From: Gluconacetobacter diazotrophicus PA1 5
GTDB lineage: Bacteria > Pseudomonadota > Alphaproteobacteria > Acetobacterales > Acetobacteraceae
Direction: 5' to 3'
Assembly: GCF_000021325.1 (NCBI RefSeq)
Contig: NC_011365.1
Coordinates: 3,314,001 to 3,378,000 of the forward strand
Length of the DNA stretch: 64,000 nt
Below are positions 29,717-37,981 of this stretch, piece after piece. The position numbers were made by a program, and so were the translations under genes. Positions within the stretch are counted from its first letter, which is position 1. Each line of letters starts with the position of its first letter. Below the pieces are notes generated by a model. The model ran no database searches, was not told where the DNA came from, and saw nothing but the letters and a program-made list of their open reading frames with translations.

Positions 29717-30571
29717 ATGATGGGTTCCGTCACATTGGCCGACGGCACGCGGCTTCCCGCCCTGGGCATGGGCACCTGGGCGCTCGGCGACCGTGCCGAC
29801 CGGCGCGCGCAGGAGATCGAGAGCCTGCGAGGCGGGCTGGATCAGGGGCTGCGGCTGATCGATACCGCGGAGATGTATGGCAGCGGGCGATCCGAAAGCC
29901 TGGTCGGCGAGGCGATCGCCGGACGCCGGGACGAGGTCTACCTGGTCACGAAGATCGTGCCCTCCAACGCCTCGCGCCGGCAGGTGCCGGAACATTGCCG
30001 GGCCTCGCTGCGGCGGCTGGGGACGGACCGGATCGACCTGTACCTGCTGCACTGGCAGGGCGCCGTGCCGCTGGAGGAGACGGTCGAGGCGTTCGAGCGG
30101 CTGAAGGACGAGGGGCTGATCGGGGCCTGGGGCGTATCGAACTTCGATGCCGGCGACATGGACACGCTGGCCCACGTCACGGGGGGCGTGCACTGCGCCG
30201 CCAACCAGGTTCTCTACAGCCTGGATTATCGCGGGGTGGAATTCGACCTGCTGGAGGCCGACCGGCGCCGGCATGTCCTGACCATGGCCTATTCCCCGCT
30301 GGGGCAGGGGGGCGACCTGCTGCGCGCGCCGGTGCTGGCGCGGATCGCGGCGCGGCACGAAACCACGCTGGGTCCGGCGACCCCGGCGCAGGTGGCGCTG
30401 GCCTGGGTGCTGCGCCAGCCCAATCTGGTGGCGATTCCCAAGGCCGGCAGCCCGGCGCATCAGCGTGAAAACATCGCGGCGGCCGAACTGGCGCTGAGTG
30501 CCGAGGACCTGGCCGCGATCGACCGCTCGATCCCGCCGCCGGCACGCAAGGTTCCCCTCGCCATGATCTGA
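29717..30571 (+). CDS. Aldo/keto reductase
   Basis: 284 residues, NADPH-dependent (alpha/beta)8 barrel. The catalytic tetrad is visible: Asp and Tyr in IDTAEMYGSGRSE (about 52-64), Lys in YLVTKIVP, His in LYLLHWQG. The coenzyme-binding motif near the C-terminus is AIPKAGSPAHQREN. Substrate unknown; the closest family type is the 2,5-diketo-gluconate reductase/YvgN-like group. It is 34 bp after holC and 26 bp before the hydrogenase-related operon, on the same strand. Confidence 0.9.
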   Translation: MMGSVTLADGTRLPALGMGTWALGDRADRRAQEIESLRGGLDQGLRLIDTAEMYGSGRSESLVGEAIAGRRDEVYLVTKIVPSNASRRQVPEHCRASLRRLGTDRIDLYLLHWQGAVPLEETVEAFERLKDEGLIGAWGVSNFDAGDMDTLAHVTGGVHCAANQVLYSLDYRGVEFDLLEADRRRHVLTMAYSPLGQGGDLLRAPVLARIAARHETTLGPATPAQVALAWVLRQPNLVAIPKAGSPAHQRENIAAAELALSAEDLAAIDRSIPPPARKVPLAMI

Positions 30572-30597
30572 GCGGCGTGGTTTGATCGTGCCGTGAT

Positions 30598-32430
30598 TTG
30601 GCCCGTGATTCGGGGATTGGGCGCATCCTTCCGCTTTTTCTGACTCTTGTCCTGTCGGGGTTGCTGCTCGCCAGCCTGACGACGCTGCCCGTGGGCCGTC
30701 ATGCGCTGCGGGCCGGATGGGGGCTGGCCCTGCTGGCGGGGCTGGCGCTGGCGTGCTTTCCGGCCAGCGGGGACGCGCGGTTCGGCGCGGCCATCCTGCA
30801 TGTCGATGCCATGTCCCTGCCGTTCCTGCTGGTCCTGACGCTGTTCGGCCTGATGTCCGGCGCGCGGGATGCCGGGCTGGCCTGCGCCGCCCTGACGGTC
30901 GCGACCGGCAATCCGGTCCTGTTCTGCGTCGGTGCCGCCGCGCTGGTGGTTCTGCCGCGCGGCCCCGGGGGCGGCCCCAGAGGGGCCCCCGCAAGCGGAT
31001 CATGGGGCGTGGCGGCGGTGGCGCTGGGGACGGCCCTGCTGTCGGGCGGGGACGCGTGGCGCCTGTCGGTTCTGCCCGGGCCCGTGCTGGTCGCGGCCGC
31101 GGCGCTGATGGGCCTGTCGCCGCGTCCGCTGTCCGGCGCGCGGCATGTCGCGCCCGCGTCGGTCCGGGACCTGGCGGGGCTGGTCGCGGGGTGCTGCCTG
31201 GCGGTGCGGATGCTGGTGGACTGGCCCGCCGCCCCGGTCGGGGCGGCGTGGGGCGGGGGTGTCGCGGCCGTGGGGCTGCTGGCGGCGCTGGCGGGGGGGG
31301 CACGGGCCCTGACGGCGCCCGATGCCGCGCGGGTGCTGTCCGGGCTGCTGGCCGCATGGGGCGGGCTGGGGCTGCTGCTGGTCGGGCTGGTGGTGGTGGG
31401 GCGCGCGGATGACCTGCCGCTGCTGGCGCTGGGGGCGTTTCGCGCGTTGGTGCTGCTGCTGGGCGGGGTCGGCATGGCGATGCTGGCGGTGCTGCTGGTC
31501 CTGCGGGACATCGCGGCGGCGGCGGGGCCGCTGGCCCTGGTCCGGGCGGGCGGGCTGGCCGCGCTGATGCCGCGCGCGTCCGGGGTGCTGGTCCTGGCGC
31601 TGGCGGTGGGGTGCGGCCTGCCGCCGCTGGCCGGCTTCGCCGTGCTCTGGCTGGTGGTGCACTCCCTGCTGGCCCTGCCGCGGGCGGAGGGACTGGCGGG
31701 GGAAATCGCGCCCCTGCTGGCCCTGGGCGGGGTGGGGCTGGTGTCCGGGCTGATGATGCTGGCCACGCTGCGGCTGGTGGCCTGCGTGGTGCTGGGCCGG
31801 CCGCGCACGCCGCGTGCCGCCGGCGCGGTGGATTGCGCCGCCGCCGCGCTACGTGTGCCCCTGGCCTGCCTGGGTGTTGCGGGGGCGCTGTCCCTGGTGC
31901 CGGGGCTGTGGCTGTGGCTGACGCGCGCGGCGGGGTGGCAGGCGGCCGGACTGGTGCCCGGACTGGCGCCCAGACTGGCGCGCATGGTTCCGTCGGGTGC
32001 GCGACCGCCCTGGCTGGGCTTGGTCGCGCCGGGCGGGGATGGCGTGTTCTATCCGGCCGGGATCGTGCTGCTTCTGCTGCTGGCGGGGGGGCTGGTCCTG
32101 GCGGCGGCGCGTCTGGCCGGCATCCCGGCATCCCGTCCGGTCGCGGCCTGGACCGAGGGTGCGCCCCCTTCGCCGCCCTGGATGCCGTTCGGCGATGCCG
32201 CGACGCAGGCCGGGCCGGCGCTGTTCGTCAGCCAGATCGACGCGATCCTGGACGCCACGCGGCCGGCGCGGGGCGTGGTACGGCGGGGCGTGCGGGCCGG
32301 GCGCTGGTGCCGCCGATGGGGCCGGGTGCTGACGGAATGGGCGGCGGCGCAGGCGGCGCGCCATGCGATGATCCTGGTCCTGCTGTGGATCGCGGTCGCG
32401 GCGCTGGCGCGGATGTGGGGCCGGCCATGA
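30598..32430 (+). CDS. HyfB-like antiporter-type membrane subunit of an Ehr-like complex
   Basis: 610 residues from a TTG start at 30598, which is uncertain. Almost wholly hydrophobic, with 13 or more probable transmembrane helices, as in the proton-pumping-type subunits of hydrogenase-4 (HyfB) and complex I (NuoL/N). The stretch ARHVAPASVRDLAGLVAG (181-198) resembles the helix 7-8 loop of that family (AHPxAPSxVSALMSG). HyfB is usually about 670 residues and this copy looks short at the N-terminus. I see no lysine in the whole protein, although family members use lysines in the proton path. The stop overlaps the next ATG (ATGA). First of six coupled genes. Confidence 0.65.
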   Translation: MARDSGIGRILPLFLTLVLSGLLLASLTTLPVGRHALRAGWGLALLAGLALACFPASGDARFGAAILHVDAMSLPFLLVLTLFGLMSGARDAGLACAALTVATGNPVLFCVGAAALVVLPRGPGGGPRGAPASGSWGVAAVALGTALLSGGDAWRLSVLPGPVLVAAAALMGLSPRPLSGARHVAPASVRDLAGLVAGCCLAVRMLVDWPAAPVGAAWGGGVAAVGLLAALAGGARALTAPDAARVLSGLLAAWGGLGLLLVGLVVVGRADDLPLLALGAFRALVLLLGGVGMAMLAVLLVLRDIAAAAGPLALVRAGGLAALMPRASGVLVLALAVGCGLPPLAGFAVLWLVVHSLLALPRAEGLAGEIAPLLALGGVGLVSGLMMLATLRLVACVVLGRPRTPRAAGAVDCAAAALRVPLACLGVAGALSLVPGLWLWLTRAAGWQAAGLVPGLAPRLARMVPSGARPPWLGLVAPGGDGVFYPAGIVLLLLLAGGLVLAAARLAGIPASRPVAAWTEGAPPSPPWMPFGDAATQAGPALFVSQIDAILDATRPARGVVRRGVRAGRWCRRWGRVLTEWAAAQAARHAMILVLLWIAVAALARMWGRP

Positions 32431-33356
32431 TCGGGCTGCTGCTGGGGTGCGTGCTGCTGGCCGTGCATGTGACGATGATGGTGGCGCTGGCGCCGGTCGT
32501 GCGCGGTGTGGTGGCGGCGGGCGCGGCGCGGCTGGGCGGCGATCGGCCCATGCCGGTGCGGATGCGCTGGCGCCGGCTTCTGGCGCTGGCGCGGCAGCGG
32601 GGACTGCGCGCGGCCGGCATGGCGGACGTCATGCCGCCCCTGGCGCTGGCGGCTTCCGTGGCGGCGTGCGCGCTGGTGCCGTCCTTCGCGCTGGGGCTGC
32701 CGGGTTCCGGCCTGTCGGACCTGCTGCTGGTCGCGGGCCTGCTGGTGCTGGTCCGGCTGGCGTTGCTGGGGCCGGCCCTGGCGGCGGGCCAGGCGCGGTC
32801 CGGCCGTGCGGCGGCGGCCACCGGCGCCGCGCTGGCGGTGATGCAGACGGTCTTTCCCCTGGTGGTGGCGGGGGCGGTGCTGGCGACGGGCCATGGCGGA
32901 ATCGATGCCATCCTGACCCGCATGCATGACCCGGACATGGACGGGGCACGGACGCCGCTGATCCTGGCCGCCGTGGCGCTGCTGCTGGCGGGCCCGGATA
33001 TCGGGCCGGGCGACGATGCCCGGGCGGCGGACCTGCTGGCCGATCTGGGCGGCCGGGACCGGGCGGCGCTGGAACTGGCGCGGGACATGGCGCTGCTGGC
33101 CTGGATCACGCTGGCGGGGGACCTTGCCTGGCCCGGCGGCCTGGTGCCCGTGGACGGCGGGGCGGCCACGCCGCTGTCCCTGCTGGGGGCGGTGGCGGCG
33201 TGGCTGGCGCGGGTCGGGGTGGCGTGTGCCGGCATCGTGGCCGTGCGGGTGGTGGTGCTGGCCCCGGTCCGGGCACAGCGGGCCCGGCTGGTCCTGTCGG
33301 TGCTGTTCGCGCTGCTGGCGGTGGTGGTCCTGTTCGCGGGGCGGGAGTTCGGGTGA
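32427..33356 (+). CDS. HyfC/HycD (NuoH)-like membrane subunit
   Basis: 309 residues with about eight hydrophobic helices. Position after the HyfB-like gene and size match HyfC/HycD, the subunit that links the membrane arm to the peripheral redox arm. Recognisable remnants are the early basic loop (VRMRWRRLLALARQRGLRA) and the acidic segment ADLLADLGGRDRAALELARD, corresponding to the Glu/Asp-rich loop facing the redox module. Divergent from canonical members and without any lysine. Starts on the 4-bp overlap ATGA with the upstream gene. Confidence 0.65.
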   Translation: MIGLLLGCVLLAVHVTMMVALAPVVRGVVAAGAARLGGDRPMPVRMRWRRLLALARQRGLRAAGMADVMPPLALAASVAACALVPSFALGLPGSGLSDLLLVAGLLVLVRLALLGPALAAGQARSGRAAAATGAALAVMQTVFPLVVAGAVLATGHGGIDAILTRMHDPDMDGARTPLILAAVALLLAGPDIGPGDDARAADLLADLGGRDRAALELARDMALLAWITLAGDLAWPGGLVPVDGGAATPLSLLGAVAAWLARVGVACAGIVAVRVVVLAPVRAQRARLVLSVLFALLAVVVLFAGREFG

Positions 33357-33910
33357 TGCTGTCGCTGCTGCTGGGGGTGCTGATCGTGGTGTCGGTCGTC
33401 CTGTCCGGGGGGCGCGGGGCGGCGTTGCTGTGGCACGGGGGGTTGGTGGCCCTGGCGCTGCTGGCCGCGGCATCGGACGCGGCGGCACCGCTGCTTCCGT
33501 GCCTGGCGGCCGTATGCGTGCTGGCGGTGGTGCTGCCCCTGGCCTGGGGCCTGGCGCGGCTGGAGGACGATCCGCCCACCGCGCGGGAGCGCGCGGTGGG
33601 TGTCGGCGCGGGGCTGATGCTGACGGTCCTGGCGGTTGTCGCGGTGCCGCGCGGGCTGGTCGACATGGCGACGCGACCGGGTTTGATCGCCGCGCTGACG
33701 GTCATTCTGTGCGGCGTGCTGGCGGCGGCCGTGCGGCGGTCGGTGGTGGGACAATGCGCGGGTCTGGCGGCGGCGGTGAACGGACTGATGCTGCTGGCGG
33801 GCCTGTCCGGACGGGGGGGCATGCTGGCTGGTGTGGTGGTGCTGCAGGCGGCGCTGATGCTGGTGGCGTTCGTCTGCCTGCGCCGGATCGCGTGGAGGAG
33901 CATGGAATGA
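33356..33910 (+). CDS. HyfE-like small membrane subunit
   Basis: 184 residues with five to six predicted helices. Size and location fit HyfE, whose C-terminal part is NuoK-like. The start ATG shares one base with the previous stop (TGATG). One acidic residue pair lies in a loop (LEDDPPTARERAV, about 73-85). Sequence identity to the family is hard to see by eye, so the call rests mainly on operon position. No lysine. Confidence 0.55.
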   Translation: MLSLLLGVLIVVSVVLSGGRGAALLWHGGLVALALLAAASDAAAPLLPCLAAVCVLAVVLPLAWGLARLEDDPPTARERAVGVGAGLMLTVLAVVAVPRGLVDMATRPGLIAALTVILCGVLAAAVRRSVVGQCAGLAAAVNGLMLLAGLSGRGGMLAGVVVLQAALMLVAFVCLRRIAWRSME

Positions 33911-35064
33911 ATGCCGCGCCGCTGCTGATGCCGCTGGCGCTGTGCTGGCCCTTCCTGTCGATGGCGATGCTGGCGGCCTGTCCGCGACCCTCGGTCCGCG
34001 CCGCTTCGATCGGCCTGGCGGCGGTCGGGCTGGTGCTGGCCGTCCTGGCCGCCTGCGTGGGCGGGGCATGGCCGGCGACGCCCTTCGCCGTGCCGTCCGG
34101 GCTGTTGCGCGTGCTGCTGCCCCTGCCGCTGCTGGCGCTGGTCCTGGTCATGCTGTCGCCGTCGCCAGGGGCGTTCATGGGGGTGTCCCCAGGGACGGTC
34201 ACGGGGGCGTCGCGGGGGACGATGGCGCTGATGCACGGGCTGGCCGGCGGGTCGGCCGTGGCGACGGCGTGCGCGGACCCGCTATCCGGCGCGGTGGCGG
34301 TCGGCGGGGTGGCGATGCTGGCGGCGCTGGCCACCGCCACCACACGCGGCGCGGCGCGGCTGGGCTGGGACGCGTTCCGCCTCAACCTGTCCGGGATTCT
34401 GCTGGCGGTGCCGGGGGCGGTGCTGCTGGTCGCGACGCCGGACGCGGCGGGGCGGCTGGACGGCCTGGGCGGTGTGCTGCTGACCGTGGGGCTGGGCACG
34501 GTGGCGGGGCTGGGGCCCGCGGCACCGGTCGTCATGGTGGCCGGGGACGCCCCGGCCGCCATGGCGCTGGCACCGGTCATGACTGCCATTCCCGTGCTGC
34601 GGCACCTGGTGGCGGGGCCGGACGGGACAGGGACGATGCTGCTGGGCATCGTGACCCTCTGGCTGATGGTCCTGCCGATGCGGGACGCGTCCCCCGCGCG
34701 GGCGGCCCGGCTGGCGCTGGGGGGCATGATCGGCCTGGCGGCGGTGGCAGCGGGGGCCGGCGGCCGGTCCGGGATGGCGGGAATGGTGGCGTTGCTGGCA
34801 TCGGCCGCCCTGTCGGCGCCGCTGGGCGTGCGCGGTGCGGCGTGGTCGCTGCGTCCGCCCTTCCTGCCCTTCGGGGGCCTGGTGCTGACCCTGGTCGCGG
34901 TGTGTGACGCGGCCCCCCTGCTTCTGGTGCCGCTGGTTGCGGCCGTGGTGGCGGGGCGCGGGTCCATCCGTGCCGCGCCCCCGGGCGAGGAGCCGGTGGC
35001 ATGGCTGGTGACCGGGTTGCTGCTGGCCGGCATGGCGGTGCTGGTCGGGCTGGTGGTGCGATGA
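33907..35064 (+). CDS. HyfF-like antiporter-type membrane subunit, shortened
   Basis: 385 residues of mostly hydrophobic helices; canonical HyfF is about 500-530. Position (fourth gene, between HyfE- and HyfG-like) and character support HyfF. The segment LGPAAPVVMVAGDAPAAMAL (about 201-220) may be the worn-down AHPxAPSxVSA loop of this family. The usual lysine-bearing helices cannot be found because the protein contains no lysine. Overlaps both neighbours by ATGA. Confidence 0.55.
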   Translation: MNAAPLLMPLALCWPFLSMAMLAACPRPSVRAASIGLAAVGLVLAVLAACVGGAWPATPFAVPSGLLRVLLPLPLLALVLVMLSPSPGAFMGVSPGTVTGASRGTMALMHGLAGGSAVATACADPLSGAVAVGGVAMLAALATATTRGAARLGWDAFRLNLSGILLAVPGAVLLVATPDAAGRLDGLGGVLLTVGLGTVAGLGPAAPVVMVAGDAPAAMALAPVMTAIPVLRHLVAGPDGTGTMLLGIVTLWLMVLPMRDASPARAARLALGGMIGLAAVAAGAGGRSGMAGMVALLASAALSAPLGVRGAAWSLRPPFLPFGGLVLTLVAVCDAAPLLLVPLVAAVVAGRGSIRAAPPGEEPVAWLVTGLLLAGMAVLVGLVVR

Positions 35065-36593
35065 CGCCGAACGGACCCTTCGCGCCCGGTGGCGGCGCGG
35101 CCGCGCTGATCCGGCGGGGCGAGGCCGAGGCCGGGGCATGGCGGTTCCGGCTGGAGGAAGAGGGCTGGCGCGACCTGGTCGCGACGCTGGCCCGCGATCC
35201 GCTGCCCTTCGTGGGGCTGTGGGCCGACGGACAGGACGTGCATGCCCTGTTCCTGGAGGGCGGCGAGCGGGTGCTGGTCGCCAGCGTGGCCCCCTATGGC
35301 GGCCGTTACCTGGGCCTGTCCGGCGTGCGCCCGGCGGCGTCGCTGCCGGAACGGTGCGTACACGACCTGTGGGGGTTCGAGGCGATGGAGGCGCGCGATA
35401 CGCGCCCCTGGCTGGATCATGGGGTCTGGACGGCGACCTGGCCGCTGGGTCCCCGGCCCGGCCCGGTATCCTGGCCGCCCGATCCGCCGGAATTCCGGCC
35501 CCAGCCCGGCGGAGGGACCATCCTGGGTATCGGGCCGGCCGACGGCGGGCACCACACGCCGGGCCATCTGCGTCTGGCGCTGGGGGGGCGCGATACGGTC
35601 GGGGGGGCGGAATGGCGGCTGGGCTATGCCCATCGCGGCGTGATGGCGCGGCTGTGCGGGCTGGATGCCCCGGCGGCGGTGCGCCTGGCCGGGCGGGCGG
35701 CGGCCGGGGCGTCGGTCGCCCATCAATCCGCCCTGTGCCGGGCGATCGAGGCCGCGTCCGACAGCATGGTCGGCACCGGAACCGAGCGCTGCCGCGTGCT
35801 GCTGGCGGAAATCGAGCGGGTGGCGACCCATCTGCATGACGTCGCCCGCACCGCCCGGGCAGCCGGGGCGACGGCGCTGGCGGCGGAATGCGAATACCTG
35901 CGCGAGAGCGTCATGGATCTGTGCGGCCGGATGTTCGGGCATCGGCTGCTGATGGATCTGGTGCGGCCGGAGGGCCCGGACGGGCATGCCGGGGCCGGCG
36001 ATGCCGAGGACGGAGCCGCGATCGCGGCCGTGGCCCGACAGGTGGCGGACCTGGTGCGGGGCCGCATGCGTGTCGTCGGGCGGTGCCGGGACTGGCCCGG
36101 CCTGGAGGCCCGGGTGGTGGGGCGCGGCGTGCTGGGCGAGCACACGGCCCGGATGCTGGGCGTCGGCGGGGTGGCCGGCCGGGCCTCGGCGCGGGAGGAA
36201 GACCTGCGCCGACTGGTGCCGGGCTATCGCCTGGGCTGGCTGGATACCGGGGTGCGCCGCGCCGGTGACGTGGCGGCGCGGATCGACCTGCGCCTGGCCG
36301 AGATCGGCGGCAGCGTCCGCATCCTGGAATCCGCCGGCGCGGACGGGCCGTTGCCCGGAACCGGGACGCCGCCCCGCCGCGACGGCGAGGGTGTGGGCTG
36401 TGCCGAAGGGCCGCGCGGCGCGGTGTGGTACTGGGTGAGGATGGAAGGCGGCGCGGTGCGGGCGGCCCATGTGCGTGATCCGGCGTTGGCACATGTCGCG
36501 GCGCTGGAGCATGTGCTAGCGGGCGCGGATGCCGATGACGTGGCGATGATCGTCCGGTCGTTCGGCCTGTCCGCCGCCGCGGCGGATTTGTAG
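35061..36593 (+). CDS. HyfG/HycE-like large subunit without nickel-binding cysteines
   Basis: 510 residues. Residues 1-150 correspond to the NuoC-like domain (ERCVHDLWGFEAMEARDTRP near 100-120 is typical), and 150-510 to the NuoD/hydrogenase large-subunit domain. The classic large-subunit sequence ERxCGxCxxAHSxAFCxAxE aligns with GRAAAGASVAHQSALCRAIE (211-230). Both cysteines (214 and 217) are alanine. The C-terminal end (IVRSFGLSAAAADL) has no DPCxxC either. It therefore cannot hold a [NiFe] centre and groups with energy-converting-hydrogenase-related (Ehr) proteins. HRGVMARL, VATHLHDVARTA and the following core still identify the fold. Confidence 0.8.
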   Translation: MTPNGPFAPGGGAAALIRRGEAEAGAWRFRLEEEGWRDLVATLARDPLPFVGLWADGQDVHALFLEGGERVLVASVAPYGGRYLGLSGVRPAASLPERCVHDLWGFEAMEARDTRPWLDHGVWTATWPLGPRPGPVSWPPDPPEFRPQPGGGTILGIGPADGGHHTPGHLRLALGGRDTVGGAEWRLGYAHRGVMARLCGLDAPAAVRLAGRAAAGASVAHQSALCRAIEAASDSMVGTGTERCRVLLAEIERVATHLHDVARTARAAGATALAAECEYLRESVMDLCGRMFGHRLLMDLVRPEGPDGHAGAGDAEDGAAIAAVARQVADLVRGRMRVVGRCRDWPGLEARVVGRGVLGEHTARMLGVGGVAGRASAREEDLRRLVPGYRLGWLDTGVRRAGDVAARIDLRLAEIGGSVRILESAGADGPLPGTGTPPRRDGEGVGCAEGPRGAVWYWVRMEGGAVRAAHVRDPALAHVAALEHVLAGADADDVAMIVRSFGLSAAAADL

Positions 36594-36603
36594 GGAGGGT
36601 ACC

Positions 36604-37104
36604 ATGGCCCTGTTGCGCGCGATCCTGGCGGGCCGGCGCCCGGCCGTTCGCCTGCCCGTCACGGGCGCGCGGCCGCTGGCGGTCTTTCATGTCGAGACCG
36701 GAGGGTGCGAGGGATGCGCGATGGAGGTCGCGGCGCTGGACGGGGCGGCCTACGGCCTGCCGGCCACCGGGATCGCGTTCGTGGCGACGCCGCGCCTGGC
36801 GGAGGTGCTGCTGGTGACGGGTCCGCTGACGCGGGCCATGGCGCCGGTGCTGGAAGCCGCCTGGCATGCCATGCCCGAGCCTCGGGCGCTGGTCGCGGTC
36901 GGGGCCTGCGCGATCGATGGCGGCCCGTTTCCCGAAAATTACGCCGTGCTGGGCGGGCTGGAAGGCCGCGCCACGCTGGATATGACGGTGCCGGGCTGCC
37001 CGCCCTCGCCGGCGGCGATCCTGGCCGGGCTGGCGCGGGTGCTGGAGCGCGACGTCGCCGGTCAGGCCGGGGTGGCGGAATCCGGGCTGTCGTCCTCGGT
37101 CTGA
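36604..37104 (+). CDS. HyfI/NuoB-like [4Fe-4S] small subunit
   Basis: 166 residues. All four cluster ligands are present: C35 and C38 in ETGGCEGCAMEV, C102 in AVGACAIDGGPF, C132 in VPGCPPSP. The CxxC spacing is that of hydrogenase small subunits, not the adjacent cysteines of complex I NuoB. A strong GGAGGG precedes the ATG, the only gene of the operon with a clear gap (10 bp). The 3' end overlaps the convergent pssA gene by 43 bp. No lysine. It would pass electrons to or from the large subunit. Confidence 0.88.
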   Translation: MALLRAILAGRRPAVRLPVTGARPLAVFHVETGGCEGCAMEVAALDGAAYGLPATGIAFVATPRLAEVLLVTGPLTRAMAPVLEAAWHAMPEPRALVAVGACAIDGGPFPENYAVLGGLEGRATLDMTVPGCPPSPAAILAGLARVLERDVAGQAGVAESGLSSSV

Positions 37105-37976
37105 AGATCCTGCGCCTCGCGCTTCAGGCGGTGGAAGCTGCGGCGGCTGAGCGGCAGCAGCGCGATGTAGATGACCCCGGCCGCGGCCAGCGCGCCCCAC
37201 GGATCGGCCACCAGGACCGCGGCATAGGCACCGGTGCCCAGCATCAGCGGCAGCACGTAGGCCGACGGCACCTTGAAATTCTTGAACGACCAGACCGGCA
37301 GGGTGGACACCAGCAGGAACGCCGTGCCGCTGAGCGTCAGGGCCGGCAGCAGGGGCAGGCGCGTGATGGCGTAGATGCCGTCCCACCCCAGCTTGCGGGC
37401 TTCCAGCCCCAGGAAGACGGGAAACAGCGCCAGCCCGGCCCCGGCCGGGGCCGGAACGCCGGTGAAGAAACTGCTGGCGTATTTGGGCTTGTCCGTATCG
37501 TCCAGGCTGGCGTTGAAGCGCGCCAGGCGCAGCGCCATGCATACGGTGAACATGATGCAGGGCAGGTAGCCGTAGCGCCCGGCGTCACGCAGGGCCCACA
37601 GATACAGCACGAATCCCGGGGCCACGCCGAAGCACAGGAAGTCCGACAGGCTGTCGAATTCCGCGCCGAACCGGCTGGTGCCGCGCAGCAGCCGGGCGAT
37701 GCGCCCGTCCAGCCCGTCGATGCACGCGGCGATCAGCAGCGCGACGGCGGCGTCGCCGAACCGCTCGTCCAGCGCGAAGCGCATGCCCGTCAGCCCGGCG
37801 CACAACCCCAGCATCGTCATGATGTTGGGGATCAGCCGGTTGAAGGACGGACCGCGAACCCGGGGCCGCCGCCTGCGGCCCGGCCGCCGGGGCCGGCGCA
37901 GGGCCGCCGGCGCTTCGGGCACCGGGACCGCCGGCATGTCCTGCGGGCCGCCAGGGGATACGTTGGGGGAATCCAT
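37062..37976 (-). CDS. pssA: CDP-diacylglycerol-serine O-phosphatidyltransferase
   Basis: 304 residues, integral membrane. The CDP-alcohol phosphotransferase motif is complete: DGLDGRIARLLRGTSRFGAE followed by FDSLSD (about 88-113). A proline/arginine-rich cytosolic N-terminus (1-45) precedes the first helix. Makes phosphatidylserine for the psd product 5 bp upstream in the same operon, so together they supply phosphatidylethanolamine. Confidence 0.95.
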   Translation of the reverse strand: MDSPNVSPGGPQDMPAVPVPEAPAALRRPRRPGRRRRPRVRGPSFNRLIPNIMTMLGLCAGLTGMRFALDERFGDAAVALLIAACIDGLDGRIARLLRGTSRFGAEFDSLSDFLCFGVAPGFVLYLWALRDAGRYGYLPCIMFTVCMALRLARFNASLDDTDKPKYASSFFTGVPAPAGAGLALFPVFLGLEARKLGWDGIYAITRLPLLPALTLSGTAFLLVSTLPVWSFKNFKVPSAYVLPLMLGTGAYAAVLVADPWGALAAAGVIYIALLPLSRRSFHRLKREAQDLQTEDDSPDSATPA

Positions 37977-37981
37977 CGGCG

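Noticed and set aside
35061-36593. Large subunit as a working [NiFe] hydrogenase
   Set aside because: Both cysteines of the first nickel motif are alanine and the C-terminal motif is absent.
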